Under the pieces are notes generated by a model. That model was given only the letters and a program-made list of their open reading frames with translations, did not search any database and was not told the DNA's origin. A program made the translations under genes and the position numbers. This document shows, piece after piece, positions 25,818-34,101 of a stretch of DNA of 64,000 nucleotides. The stretch is from Halomicrobium zhouii. Lineage in GTDB: Archaea; Halobacteriota; Halobacteria; Halobacteriales; Haloarculaceae. Position 1 is the stretch's first letter; each line of letters starts with the position of its first letter. Where the stretch lies: NCBI RefSeq assembly GCF_900114435.1, contig NZ_FOZK01000004.1:1-64000 (forward strand). The letters run 5' to 3'.

Positions 25818-27050
25818 ATGGACGGATCAGGACTCGACGCCCCGCCGGACCGGGCGCGGATCGGCTGGTGGCTGTTCGTCCTCGCGCTCACGGCCGTCGC
25901 GGGGTTCATCGCCTACTCCTTCGTCGGGATGATCGTCCTCGGTATCTTCGGTTACTACGCGACGCGCCCCATCGACCGGCGGATCGAGACCGTCGTCGAC
26001 TCCGAGGGGCTCGCGGCCTCGCTGACGGTGCTCGTCGTGCTCGTCCCGCTCGTCGCCGTCCTGTTCTACGCGGGCGTCCGGATATACACGCAGGCCCGGG
26101 AGGCGCTGGGCGGGGCGACCGCCTTCGGCGCACTCGAAGACGGGCTGGGGATACTCCCGGCGGAGGGGAGTTCGTCGCTGACCGCGCTGCTCGAGAACCC
26201 CGGACAGATCCTCGCGGATCCCCAGGGGACCACGCAGATGGTGCTACAGACGGGGGTGGAGGCGGCGTCGGCTCTCTTCGGTGGGCTGTTGCTCGTCGGC
26301 CTGGCGCTGACGCTGTCGTACTTCCTGCTTGAGAACGACCACGAACTGGAGGACGGGTTCCGCCAGCTGGTCGGCGGCCGCGACGCGACGGCCTACGCCT
26401 ACGCCTCGGCCGTCGACGAGGACCTGGAGTCGGTCTTCTTCGGCAACTTCCTCTTCCTCCTGCTGATGGCCGTCGTCGCGACGGTCACGTACTGGGTGAC
26501 GAACCTCTTCGCCCCCGAGGGACTCTTCGTTCCGATGATCTTCGTCCTCGGCTTCCTCACCGGCATCACGAGCCTGATCCCCGTCGTCGTCGGGAAGGTC
26601 GTCTACCTCCCCGTGGTGGCCCTGCTCGCGTTCCAGGCGCTGAGTGGCGGCGGCCAGTTCGGCTTCGTCGCCGCCGCCCTGGTCGCGTACTTCCTCGTCC
26701 TCGACATCCTCCCGCAGACGTTCCTCCAGCCCTACATCACGGGCCGGCAACTCGACGTGGTCGTGCTGATGTTCGCCTACCTGCTCGGCCCGGTGCTGTT
26801 CGGCTGGTACGGCTTCTTCCTCCTCCCCATCCTGTTCATCCTGATGCTCGAAGTCGTCCGCATCGTGCTCCCCTCGCTGATCCACGGCGAGGACGTCACC
26901 CCCACCGTGGAGATGGGTGAATCGGTCGGAACCAATCCCCGGTCCGAACTCGACGAGGTTCCCCAGGGCGACGAATCCTCGCGGTCCGGTGGGAGCACGG
27001 ATGAGGACGGTGACGGGTCCAGCGGTGACGACGCCGCCGACGCCGGATGA
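25818..27050 (+). CDS. AI-2E family transporter
   Basis: A 410-aa polytopic membrane protein from ATG 25818 (a GTG 12 bases upstream is possible). The AI-2E/PerM topology is visible: paired helices at the N-terminus, a periplasm-facing domain, then five helices including FGNFLFLLLMAVVATVTYWV and GFLTGITSLIPVVVGKVVYLPV. The C-terminus is a disordered acidic tail. The substrate is unknown; some relatives act as antiporters or metabolite exporters. Confidence 0.87.
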   Translation: MDGSGLDAPPDRARIGWWLFVLALTAVAGFIAYSFVGMIVLGIFGYYATRPIDRRIETVVDSEGLAASLTVLVVLVPLVAVLFYAGVRIYTQAREALGGATAFGALEDGLGILPAEGSSSLTALLENPGQILADPQGTTQMVLQTGVEAASALFGGLLLVGLALTLSYFLLENDHELEDGFRQLVGGRDATAYAYASAVDEDLESVFFGNFLFLLLMAVVATVTYWVTNLFAPEGLFVPMIFVLGFLTGITSLIPVVVGKVVYLPVVALLAFQALSGGGQFGFVAAALVAYFLVLDILPQTFLQPYITGRQLDVVVLMFAYLLGPVLFGWYGFFLLPILFILMLEVVRIVLPSLIHGEDVTPTVEMGESVGTNPRSELDEVPQGDESSRSGGSTDEDGDGSSGDDAADAG

Positions 27051-27073
27051 GCGACACGGGCTGAATCTCCCGA

Positions 27074-27949
27074 TCAGCCGTCGTCCGAACTACCGTGCGG
27101 GCTCGACGGCGGCCCCTCGATGGACTGGCGATACTCCCAGCGGTCCCGTTCCTGGTTCGTCTGTTCGACGCCTGGGATCGACTCGAAGGTCCCGCCGACG
27201 CAGTTGTTCCACCACGCCTCGGGTGAGTCGTACCCTGCGTCGTGGTCCGGATACACTCGTCGTTGCAGTTCGTCGGCGGTCGCGTCGCCTTCCCGGACGA
27301 GCAGGTCGAAGGCCGAACGCAACGCCGCCAGTTCGGCCGCGTTCAGGTCGGCGCGTTCCAGTGCGAACCTGGCGCTCGTCTCGGTGAGGTCTTGGTCGGG
27401 GGTGTCTCGGCCGTCACGCGCGCGCCGGTCGACGATCGGCGTCTCCCCGTACGCCCACTCCGATTTGCCCGAATCGGGCGCCTCGACGGTCGGAATATCG
27501 GCGAGGCGGCTCCGAACGCACTCGTTCCACCACGCCTCGGCGGTCTCGAAGCCCGCGGGGTTCTCGCTGTAGACGCCGTCGACGATCTCGCCGCCGGTCG
27601 CCGTGCCCCAGTACTGCAGGAAGCCGAAGGCGTTCCGGACCGCCTCTTCTCTGTCGGGCCGCAGGTCGAACGACTCAATTTGCTCTTCGATTGCGTCGGG
27701 AGTGTCGATCCGCTCGTCCATCGTCCCCTCGGGAGAACTGGCGATGGTTCGCTCGCCGCTGTCGGTGATCGCCCACACCTCGTCGTTGACGCGGTGGACC
27801 AGCCCGTTGTCGGCGAGCTTCGGGAGCCGCTCGTGAATCGCCGCCTCGTCGCCGTCGACGCCCTCCGCCAGCGACGAGACGTCGGCGTCCCCCTCCCGGA
27901 GCAGCGAGAGCAGTTCTCTGTCGCGATCACCAAGGGTAATCGAAGCCAT
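27074..27949 (-). CDS. Winged-helix protein with repeated C-terminal domain
   Basis: A 291-aa soluble acidic protein. Residues 1-75 are a winged helix (DRELLSLLREGDADVSSLAEGVDGDEAAIHERLPKLADNGLVHRVNDEVWAITDSG). Two similar units follow: AFGFLQYWGTATGGEIVDGVYSENPAGFETAEAWWNECV and AFDLLVREGDATADELQRRVYPDHDAGYDSPEAWWNNCV, each ending in a WW(N)xCV motif. The duplicated unit is probably also a small DNA- or protein-binding helical domain. This is the last gene with clear chromosomal composition. Confidence 0.7.
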   Translation of the reverse strand: MASITLGDRDRELLSLLREGDADVSSLAEGVDGDEAAIHERLPKLADNGLVHRVNDEVWAITDSGERTIASSPEGTMDERIDTPDAIEEQIESFDLRPDREEAVRNAFGFLQYWGTATGGEIVDGVYSENPAGFETAEAWWNECVRSRLADIPTVEAPDSGKSEWAYGETPIVDRRARDGRDTPDQDLTETSARFALERADLNAAELAALRSAFDLLVREGDATADELQRRVYPDHDAGYDSPEAWWNNCVGGTFESIPGVEQTNQERDRWEYRQSIEGPPSSPHGSSDDG

Positions 27950-28588
27950 GCCGTCGCGTACGCGTTCCAGGCTCTTGACAATTGATCACGCGACGCCGTG
28001 AACGATAGGCAGTGGCCAGCGGTGGAAGCGGCCAATATCTTGGGTGCAGACGAGTTCGCCCGAGGACCCACATCAGAAGCACCAACTGTCGCACACTGGT
28101 TCCTATCGAGTCCAATGCACCAGGAAACTGCAGTACAACGGCGAACTAATGCCCGAAATACTGCAGATCTCGTGATGTAATGCACGGTAATCACGCGATA
28201 GCGCTCTGGTCATCCTCTACTACATTACTGATTTAACTTGCCCCCAGAAAATCGGCCTCCCAGCAAGACTCAAGCTGGGGGAATTCTCAGCCTCGGGAGG
28301 ATTGTGATCAGCGAATTTTAGTTTTGTTCCTGCTCCCGGAGGCCCCAAGAGTTCGAGTCATCAGCCATCCACTGGCCTATATCAGCGTTTGAACAAGATC
28401 GGCATTCGCTTGGGTGATGACGATGCGAATCGGACTCGCCAGCCGGGGGCGCGAACGAGAAGCAAGGGACCTGAGTCACGATGGGGAGAGTTCTCCAAAT
28501 CGAAAATTGAGAGTCAATGGCCGAGGTGCCCATCGAGGGTCCACCGTCGACGATCGGTGGGGAACAAAAAAGAGAGCCCGCCTGGTGG
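27950..28588. other. Boundary region without a supported gene
   Basis: About 640 bases where base composition drops from GC-rich to mixed. Short hairpins are visible, for example CCCAGC/GCTGGG at 28259-28279. GAGTTCGAGTC near 28350 recalls a tRNA T-loop, but no cloverleaf could be built around it. No integrase or clear attachment site was found. Confidence 0.35.
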
Positions 28589-29563
28589 TCACCGGTCGAG
28601 CGAGATGATGGCAGTATCGCTCGTGACGGCGATCGTCTTCTGTCCGTTGTATTCACCTGGCTTTCCGAGGGCGATTCGTACCCGGTCCCCTTCCGAGAGC
28701 GTGCGAACCATGGGACCGTACATGGACCGGCGCCAGACCGTCACCTTGGCGGACGTTCCCTGGTCATCCTCGAGGTAGCCGACCTGGTACTGATTCCGGG
28801 TCGCGGGTTCGTCGAACAACCACGTGATTTCGCCTTCGACGGTGACCCACCTGTCGTCGGGATCGATCCCAGCCACGTTGATCGGCACAGTGGGGTCGTC
28901 CGCCCACTCGTTCAGGACCGTGAACACTGCCTCGGTGAAAGATGTTCCCTGCTTGTCCCACTCCTCGGCCAGCCGCCGTGCAGCGTCGGCTCGTGAGAGG
29001 GCTTCGAAGCTCGCTGCTATGGATTCCGCCCGTTCGTTCACCCTGGCCAGTTCTTCCTGACTCAGCGTGGCTCGCGGGTCCACCGTTTGCGTTCGACTGG
29101 ATTGTGGGATGGTGACGTGCTCTCGACCGGCCGCGAGGTGCGCTCGTTCCCAGAAGTCTCTCGCCGATCGCGCCTGTTCAATCTGGGTTTGCACTCGACA
29201 GGATTTCCCACGTTCGAGGTCAGCCTCGGCAGCCGCCAGTGCGTGCTCGCGATGGCGCTCCATTTCAGCCGCTTCGCCCAGCCGCCGTTCTTGCGACGCG
29301 AGGGTTTCTCCGTATCGTCGATCCGGACCGACGTCCGTCGAGCGCGTCCAGTCGTAATCCTTCTTCCCCTGGATTTCCTGTTCCACCGACGGGCGCAGCT
29401 CCTGTTCGTGAGTCGATTCAGCGACCTCGTTCAGGAGACCGTTCGCGTCGACCTGGGACGCCACTGACGTCTGCAACGTCTGCTCCTCTGGCGCACGCTG
29501 CTCGTCCGCCACTCCGCTGTGCTTTTTGACCGATACTTTCTTGTGCGAACCGTGTGAACTCAT
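28589..29563 (-). CDS. OB-fold single-stranded nucleic-acid-binding-like protein
   Basis: A 324-aa protein. Residues 1-150 are charged and helical, with a possible coiled coil (ASQERRLGEAAEMERHREHALAAAEADLERG). The C-terminal 110 residues (DDRWVTVEGEITWLFDEPATRNQYQVGYLEDDQGTSAKVTVWRRS, then LSEGDRVRIALGKPGEYNGQKTIAVTSDT) form an OB fold like those of RPA or SOSS-B proteins. Such proteins are common on haloarchaeal plasmids and proviruses. It is divergent from the candidate structured RNA at 29781-30819. Confidence 0.7.
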   Translation of the reverse strand: MSSHGSHKKVSVKKHSGVADEQRAPEEQTLQTSVASQVDANGLLNEVAESTHEQELRPSVEQEIQGKKDYDWTRSTDVGPDRRYGETLASQERRLGEAAEMERHREHALAAAEADLERGKSCRVQTQIEQARSARDFWERAHLAAGREHVTIPQSSRTQTVDPRATLSQEELARVNERAESIAASFEALSRADAARRLAEEWDKQGTSFTEAVFTVLNEWADDPTVPINVAGIDPDDRWVTVEGEITWLFDEPATRNQYQVGYLEDDQGTSAKVTVWRRSMYGPMVRTLSEGDRVRIALGKPGEYNGQKTIAVTSDTAIISLDR

Positions 29564-29780
29564 GGGTGCTTAAGACTTGTAGGGCGTCTCACGACGTCCT
29601 CTGCAACCGACCGTCGAGAACCATCTGTCCTCCGCGCCCTACAGAACGGAGAACAACCACACTGAGCGAGCGATACAACCACTGAACTCACGACCGGGCC
29701 GACCACCCCACCCTGCGGCGCGGTGGCTGCCGCCGGGGCGGTCACCCGCTCGACGCGAGTTCACCTCCCTTTTTTAGAAC

Positions 29781-30819
29781 CGTTTATCGGATAGGGTTCT
29801 CCGTCGCGGGTACCGCACCGATTACCCCCGATATACCCCGGTATACCCGGTTGCGGGTCCAGTGGCACGGAGTCGAAGACGAAGTGCCACAGTGGCCCGC
29901 TCTCGGGTCGTGGGGTCGCGGGGGCGCGGTGGGGTGCCCGCGAGCGGCGTGCTCGCGGTGTGAGCACGCCGAGTCGGTGCAAGTCCCTCCGGACAATCGG
30001 TGCGTGAACTCCGCGTGGTCGCCGATGGAAGCTCCCCGGCGGCGGCGGGGAGCAGTCTCGGCGGCGAGCGGAGGAGTGCGAAAGCCGATGCGGAGGAAAC
30101 GCGCACGACCGGAAACCCATATCCGATAAACGTGTGTAGGCCAGTGAGCCTGGCAAGGCTCTGGGAAGCCGCGCCTGCGGTGGCGCAACAGACGCGTCGC
30201 GTCGATGCACTGTCGGCCGAGGGCTGTGGAAGGGACCCGCCGTCGCGCCGTCGACGGCGGGGAGGGTCCGCAGCCCTCGGCCGACCGGGCGAGTAAGCGT
30301 GGCGTCTGTGAGCCATCTCCGACGGCGCGGGGCCCCGTCCGTTCGCGGGTCCGGCGAAGCTCGCCCGTCGGGCGAGGAGTCGCCGGTCCGGGCCCGCGAA
30401 ACGCAACGGAATCCGCCCCTGCGGGGGCGGACGTGGCCGCGCGCCGAGAGAGAAGCCTGGAGGAATCCCCCGGTGGCCCCAAATCCGCGACATGCCCGCG
30501 TGTATGCGAGCCCCGCGCTCGGACAGTGCTGAGAGAGCGCGGAAGCGAAGCAGCCCGGACCGTGCCCCGTCCGTCGGGCGGTGCGGAGAGACGCAACGGA
30601 AGGCGCGAAATGCCCGGACCGAGGAACGGGGGCGCGGGGGTCGGGTGGGCGGTGGTGTCGGACGGACAACGCCGATGCGCGGGCCCGGAATCGCCAGCGA
30701 CCGCGGTGTGGCGGTCGATCTCCGTAGCGAACGCAACGACGTCCGTGAGCGCGGGAGATCGCGACCCGCCACACCGTGGGAAGCAAGACTCCCGACGGGG
30801 ACATCTGTTCGATGTCCCC
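29781..30819 (+). ncRNA. Candidate large structured non-coding RNA
   Basis: About 1.04 kb of very GC-rich DNA in an AT-richer neighbourhood, with no credible protein but many long perfect stems. The 5' domain closes by an 18-bp pairing (29781-29798 with 30114-30132, one bulged A). Inside are hairpins 29862/29890, 29916/29943, 29946/29970 (9 bp) and 30031/30053. Next is a 14+6+6-bp hairpin (30213-30284), a multistem domain (30324-30445), GCGCTC/GAGCGC (30515-30540), an 11+8-bp stem (30704-30776) and a 9-bp hairpin (30797-30819). Unpaired parts are A-rich on this strand (GAAA, GGAAAC, GCGAAAG), which favours plus-strand transcription. It lacks RNase P, SRP or group II signatures known to me. 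Exact ends are uncertain. Confidence 0.7.
30324..30445 (+). other. Multistem domain inside the candidate RNA
   Basis: The outer stem is GGCGCG-g-GGCC with GGCC-g-CGCGCC. Within it TCCGTT (30338-30343) pairs with AACGGA (30405-30410), then GCGGG/CCCGC, CCGGCGA/TCGCCGG and CTCGCCC/GGGCGAG stack into one arm, and TCCGCCCC/GGGGCGGA (30412-30431) forms a second arm. The octamer ACGCAACG at the junction (30401-30408) recurs at 30591-30598 and 30731-30738. Confidence 0.65.
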
Positions 30820-31191
30820 AGGCCCGGGTATCGGCGGGAAACGTCGTCCGAGAAATACCGGTGGTCATCGTTGTGTCAGCCAGTGCGACGGACCTGGTTC
30901 GCTTCGTCAGAGTCGAAAAGATAGTCAGACCGGATCAGAACGCGTCACAGTTCGTCTGGATCCTGGGCGAAAGGGTAGGGCTATGTGGACACCGAACTCA
31001 ACGTTTGGAGAACAGCCGGAGCGTTTTCAGATGCAGCATCGAGTCACGATGGAATTCAGGCTCTGTTCAACCCTTGGAAGGAGACACATCCTGACCCCGG
31101 ACGTGGTCAATATAGGGGACGCACGTATCGTTCAGTCCACAACGTTATCGACCGTCAAAAAGCCTATAATTTGACTCGTATTTGAGGAGGT
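30820..31191. other. Spacer after the candidate RNA
   Basis: About 370 bases in which composition falls back to mixed GC. No gene is supported; the frames are short and without a signature. A GGAGGT ribosome-binding site ends the region. Confidence 0.35.
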
Positions 31192-31332
31192 ATGAGTCTT
31201 CTACAAGTGGATGCTGGACCACAGCTTATTGAAATTATTACATTTGTACTCGTGCCTATTGCTCTCCTCTATATCGCCTATAAGTCGTATCAAGGGTATA
31301 GAGCCTTTCAAGAAGTGAAAAAACAGAACTAA
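31192..31332 (+). CDS. 46-aa single-pass membrane protein
   Basis: ATG 31192 directly follows a strong GAGGAGGT Shine-Dalgarno sequence. The protein has one hydrophobic helix (LIEIITFVLVPIALLYIAY) followed by a short basic tail (SYQGYRAFQEVKKQN). It is too short to match a family by eye. It precedes a larger membrane-protein gene on the same strand by about 195 bases. The strong SD and clean helix argue that it is real. Confidence 0.55.
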   Translation: MSLLQVDAGPQLIEIITFVLVPIALLYIAYKSYQGYRAFQEVKKQN

Positions 31333-31526
31333 TGCTTGGAGGGGGCGAGTAGTGGGTTGGTTGGTCGATAGATACGCACATCCACTGAGCGGTTGTTTCA
31401 CTACAAATTCGATGGTGAGAACCCACCTCGATGGATTGAATAGCTTCGGTCAGTACAGGTGAAGCACTTCCCAAAGCGACACATCACACTATGATTTAAT
31501 GCCCCGTTCGTTTCATTTGACTCGTA

Positions 31527-32105
31527 ATGGAAAGAGAGCGTCTTGGTCGTGGTCTCTCGTTTATTATTATCGGATGTGGCGTCACTCTTTTCGCTGTCAG
31601 CGTCGCTAGTGGTCAGGCGATTGGTGCTACGTTCGGTGTGCTGAGCCTGTTCATGGGATTGGCATTCTATCAAACGTCAAATCAGCTGTTTGACGCGGAT
31701 CGCGTCGTGATTGACCCCGCCGATACCAGCGTGATTATTGCTAACCTTCTCCAACTTGGGGCGGTACTCCTCGTTTTCGCCGGAATCACCTATGTCGTCA
31801 GTGATTTCGAATCAATTACAGAACTCTTCCGTGCTGGGCCTCCGGTGCCGACATATCTGGTGTTTCTCGGAATCTTCCTCGGACTAACATTGGGTGGGGG
31901 TGTGGCCTTTCTGACATTCCGGTGGGAACGACTACAAAGCGCGAGCAGGTCAGTCCCCTTCCGGATGATAGGATTTACCGCCACGTTTGGTGCGTATTTC
32001 TTGTTACTCCTCTCTCAGCCACTAGCTGCTATCGCGTATGCTACAGTCTATACACTCAGTCGGCTTCTCGTCCTCCTTGGGATGGGGCCCCTATCACAAC
32101 GGTAA
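31527..32105 (+). CDS. Polytopic membrane protein of unknown function
   Basis: A 192-aa protein with about five transmembrane helices (FIIIGCGVTLFAVSVASG, GATFGVLSLFMGLAFY, SVIIANLLQLGAVLLVFAGITYVV, YLVFLGIFLGLTLGGGVAFLTF, FGAYFLLLLSQPLAAIAYATVY). The loops carry Arg/Lys on alternating sides. I recognise no family. Its base use is less GC-biased than that of the left part of the window. Confidence 0.65.
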   Translation: MERERLGRGLSFIIIGCGVTLFAVSVASGQAIGATFGVLSLFMGLAFYQTSNQLFDADRVVIDPADTSVIIANLLQLGAVLLVFAGITYVVSDFESITELFRAGPPVPTYLVFLGIFLGLTLGGGVAFLTFRWERLQSASRSVPFRMIGFTATFGAYFLLLLSQPLAAIAYATVYTLSRLLVLLGMGPLSQR

Positions 32106-32157
32106 GTTCGCAGGTGTAGTTATCGACGGTTTCAATCGGCACCATTCTGCAAGATAT

Positions 32158-32213
32158 GTGCTGTATATGTAGCACAGTCGCTGAAACCTAGTACCACTTG
32201 AGAGTTTCAACAA
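32158..32213 (+). repeat. Dispersed IS-end-related repeat, copy R1
   Basis: Begins with the small inverted repeat TGTGCT/AGCACA around GTATATGT, continues as CAGTCGCTGAAACCTA, and ends GAGAGTTTCAACAAG. The right end matches the terminal sequence of the IS at 40718. Related copies lie at 42625, 44011, 45321 and 51630, all in the same orientation. Confidence 0.6.
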
Positions 32214-32224
32214 GTCGGTCTCGA

Positions 32225-32755
32225 TCAGATCAGGCGCATCGAGTCGCCGGGATCGTTGCCGATGATGTCTGATAATCCGTAGACCGTGATCGCGTCCGTG
32301 TACCCCTGTGCTCGGACTGCGTTCTCGATGCCCTTTCTGGCTGGCTTATCGTCAGTGAGCACGGCAACGCCCGTGGTTTCGCGGTCTCTGACGTACTGGA
32401 TGGCTAGCCCAGCGAGAATCGCGTCGGTTTTTTCGACCTCGTGTTCGGCCTGCCCGGTTTCGCTCGCGATGGTGCGCCTGGCGATATCGCTCGCAGCGAC
32501 AGCCTCACCATCCGTCGGTGCTGGGGCATCGATGATTTCAGCCCATCCCTCGTCAAGTGCTGTTTGGACGCGGTCCGTTTCTTGGCCACCGAGTTCGCCG
32601 ATTACGCGTCGGGGGAGTTTGCAGATGACGCCAGCGTTCTGGACTGCGCTCCGGAACCGCCGATATCGTGGATTCGAGGGACGACCGATCGCGAAGAAGA
32701 TATTCGCGTCGACGAGGACGTCCTGGTTGGCCGAGAATGGAGCCTCACTACCCAT
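32225..32755 (-). CDS. PIN-domain toxin-like nuclease
   Basis: A 176-aa protein with a PIN-like layout: VLVDANIFFAIG (first acidic residue), KTDAILAGLAIQYV (middle Asp) and VAVLTDDKPARKGIENA (late Asp pair). Such proteins are metal-dependent ribonucleases, often toxins. It lies 9 bases downstream of a winged-helix gene on the same strand, a typical antitoxin-then-toxin arrangement. Target RNA is unknown. Confidence 0.75.
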   Translation of the reverse strand: MGSEAPFSANQDVLVDANIFFAIGRPSNPRYRRFRSAVQNAGVICKLPRRVIGELGGQETDRVQTALDEGWAEIIDAPAPTDGEAVAASDIARRTIASETGQAEHEVEKTDAILAGLAIQYVRDRETTGVAVLTDDKPARKGIENAVRAQGYTDAITVYGLSDIIGNDPGDSMRLI

Positions 32756-32764
32756 CCGACGAAC

Positions 32765-33472
32765 TCACCGGTCGGGGTCCGACGAGGAGGTCGGGGAACC
32801 ATCATTTTCGTCGAGGTTGGGGAGGTCCATCTCGTCGTGGACGTTCGGGAACAAGTGCTCGAAGAATGGGTCGTGGTCTCGACCGACGGCCAGCGCCGGT
32901 TTGAGCGCATTGATGATCATCATCGCTTCCGTCTCGCGAACGTCGATGTCGCTGGCGACCATTCGCTGGGTTGTTCCTCCTGCAAAGTGGAGTCCAGCAC
33001 CGCGTAATGCGGCGATGAGTTTCCCGAGACCGTGACGATCGACGAAGTACTCCACGTCTTCGTCGACTTCCTGGAGTGCGAGGGCGTGAAGGACGGTCGG
33101 CGTGATGACGATCGGGACGTACTGCTCCACGATGATGATCGGGTCAGCAATCAGTTGCTGGGGACGTGTCGAGTCATCGCGATCGACGAGGCCGAGGTCA
33201 ACCAGCTGGTCGACGTACTCGTAGGTCGTCGATTTCGAGAGGTCGAGTGCTTCCATAATCTCCGGCGGCGTGACCGGGCCCCAGTAACACACGTAGACGT
33301 AGACCCGGGCCAATGCCGGATGGTTGAGCAGCTGGATGACTGTCTCGAGCCGGGGGGCGTTCTGAGCCAGCGTCTCCGGCTTGAGCGTCTCCTCGTCCAT
33401 TACATCCATTGGAGGCGGGTCCAGCGCGTCGATCCCACCATCCGCACGAACACGGTCGTGATTAGCGGTCAT
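32765..33472 (-). CDS. Winged-helix regulator, probable antitoxin of the PIN gene
   Basis: A 235-aa protein. Residues about 40-105 (ETVIQLLNHPALARVYVYVCYWGPVTPPEIMEALDLSKSTTYEYVDQLVDLGLVDRDDS) form an MarR/ArsR-like winged helix; the C-terminal half has no recognised domain. It ends 9 bases before the PIN gene, so the two are almost certainly co-transcribed. The pair recurs in haloarchaeal accessory DNA as far as I recall. Confidence 0.7.
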   Translation of the reverse strand: MTANHDRVRADGGIDALDPPPMDVMDEETLKPETLAQNAPRLETVIQLLNHPALARVYVYVCYWGPVTPPEIMEALDLSKSTTYEYVDQLVDLGLVDRDDSTRPQQLIADPIIIVEQYVPIVITPTVLHALALQEVDEDVEYFVDRHGLGKLIAALRGAGLHFAGGTTQRMVASDIDVRETEAMMIINALKPALAVGRDHDPFFEHLFPNVHDEMDLPNLDENDGSPTSSSDPDR

Positions 33473-33624
33473 ACTATTAGTTCGAAGTCCACGAACTTCA
33501 GACTATCGGCGGCGCTGGCAGGCAGGCAAACGACTCAGAGTTATTCAATTTGCGTGCTACTCATTGGTGAGCGCCACATTGTGGAGCGATTCAAGCTAAT
33601 TACTATAGAACGCCGAAGCCATAG

Positions 33625-33854
33625 TCAGGCAGGATCCATTTGATAATCGGCGTCAGTGTCGAGCCACGCGTTTAGTCGGTCCTGTTCGACGCCTACCCGG
33701 TTTCGGCTCATCGTTCGACGCGCCTCAGTCGCCTCCGGAATAGCCAGTCGGCGGCGGTGAGCGAATCATGGGCGACGCTGTACTCGACGTCACCGTACCG
33801 CACCAGTAATCGAGTGTGCGAGCCACTCGCCACTTTGAACAAGAAGTACGACAT
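33625..33854 (-). pseudogene. Frameshifted remnant of a small haloarchaeal gene
   Basis: From ATG 33852-33854 the frame reads MSYFLFKVASGSHTRLLVRY, then YSVAHDSLTAADWLF, then runs off frame. A neighbouring frame continues IPEATEARRTMSRNRVG to VEQDRLNAWLDTDADYQMDPA and a TGA. The total of 230 bases is one short of a 77-codon gene, so a one-base deletion near the CTATTCCGG is the simplest reading. No family is recognised. Confidence 0.5.
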
Positions 33855-34101
33855 GCTAAGTCTGGTCGAACTCCTGTTCATGGTCGCGCGATATCCGGTC
33901 TTCGATGGAAATTCTGAGCCTCACTTCGCTCTTGAACAAGGGATGGCTTCCGCTTCTTCGTTGCCGTCTAGTGGCCCGAAGTGGGAATAGTGTTAATATA
34001 CTCTCATTTTCCCCGAGGTTGCCATGCCAATTAAAATGCCCGCCCGTATATTTTGTCTCGTCAATATTAACATTTAAATTTTAATATTTATATTTAATTG
34101 T
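33855..34101. other. AT-rich spacer and promoter region of the subtilase
   Basis: The last 100 bases are extremely AT-rich (TTAACATTTAAATTTTAATATTTATATTTAATTG), unlike anything to the left, and contain several possible TATA boxes. No gene is supported. Confidence 0.45.

Noticed and set aside
28340-28365. tRNA-like T-loop GAGTTCGAGTC
   Set aside because: No acceptor, D or anticodon arm could be paired around it.
28318-28656. 112-aa minus-strand frame in the boundary region
   Set aside because: It overlaps the end of the OB-fold gene, shows no codon bias, motif or ribosome-binding site.
29781-30819. RNase P RNA, SRP RNA or a group II intron
   Set aside because: The RNase P GAGGAAAGTC core, the SRP helix-8 loop and a group II domain V hairpin could not be found, and the block is too long for the first two.
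29761-30868. Several 230-350-aa open frames on both strands of the GC-rich block
   Set aside because: They are arginine/proline-rich in all frames, overlap one another, have no domain, and the DNA is full of perfect inverted repeats. They are better explained as stop-poor shadows of a structured RNA.
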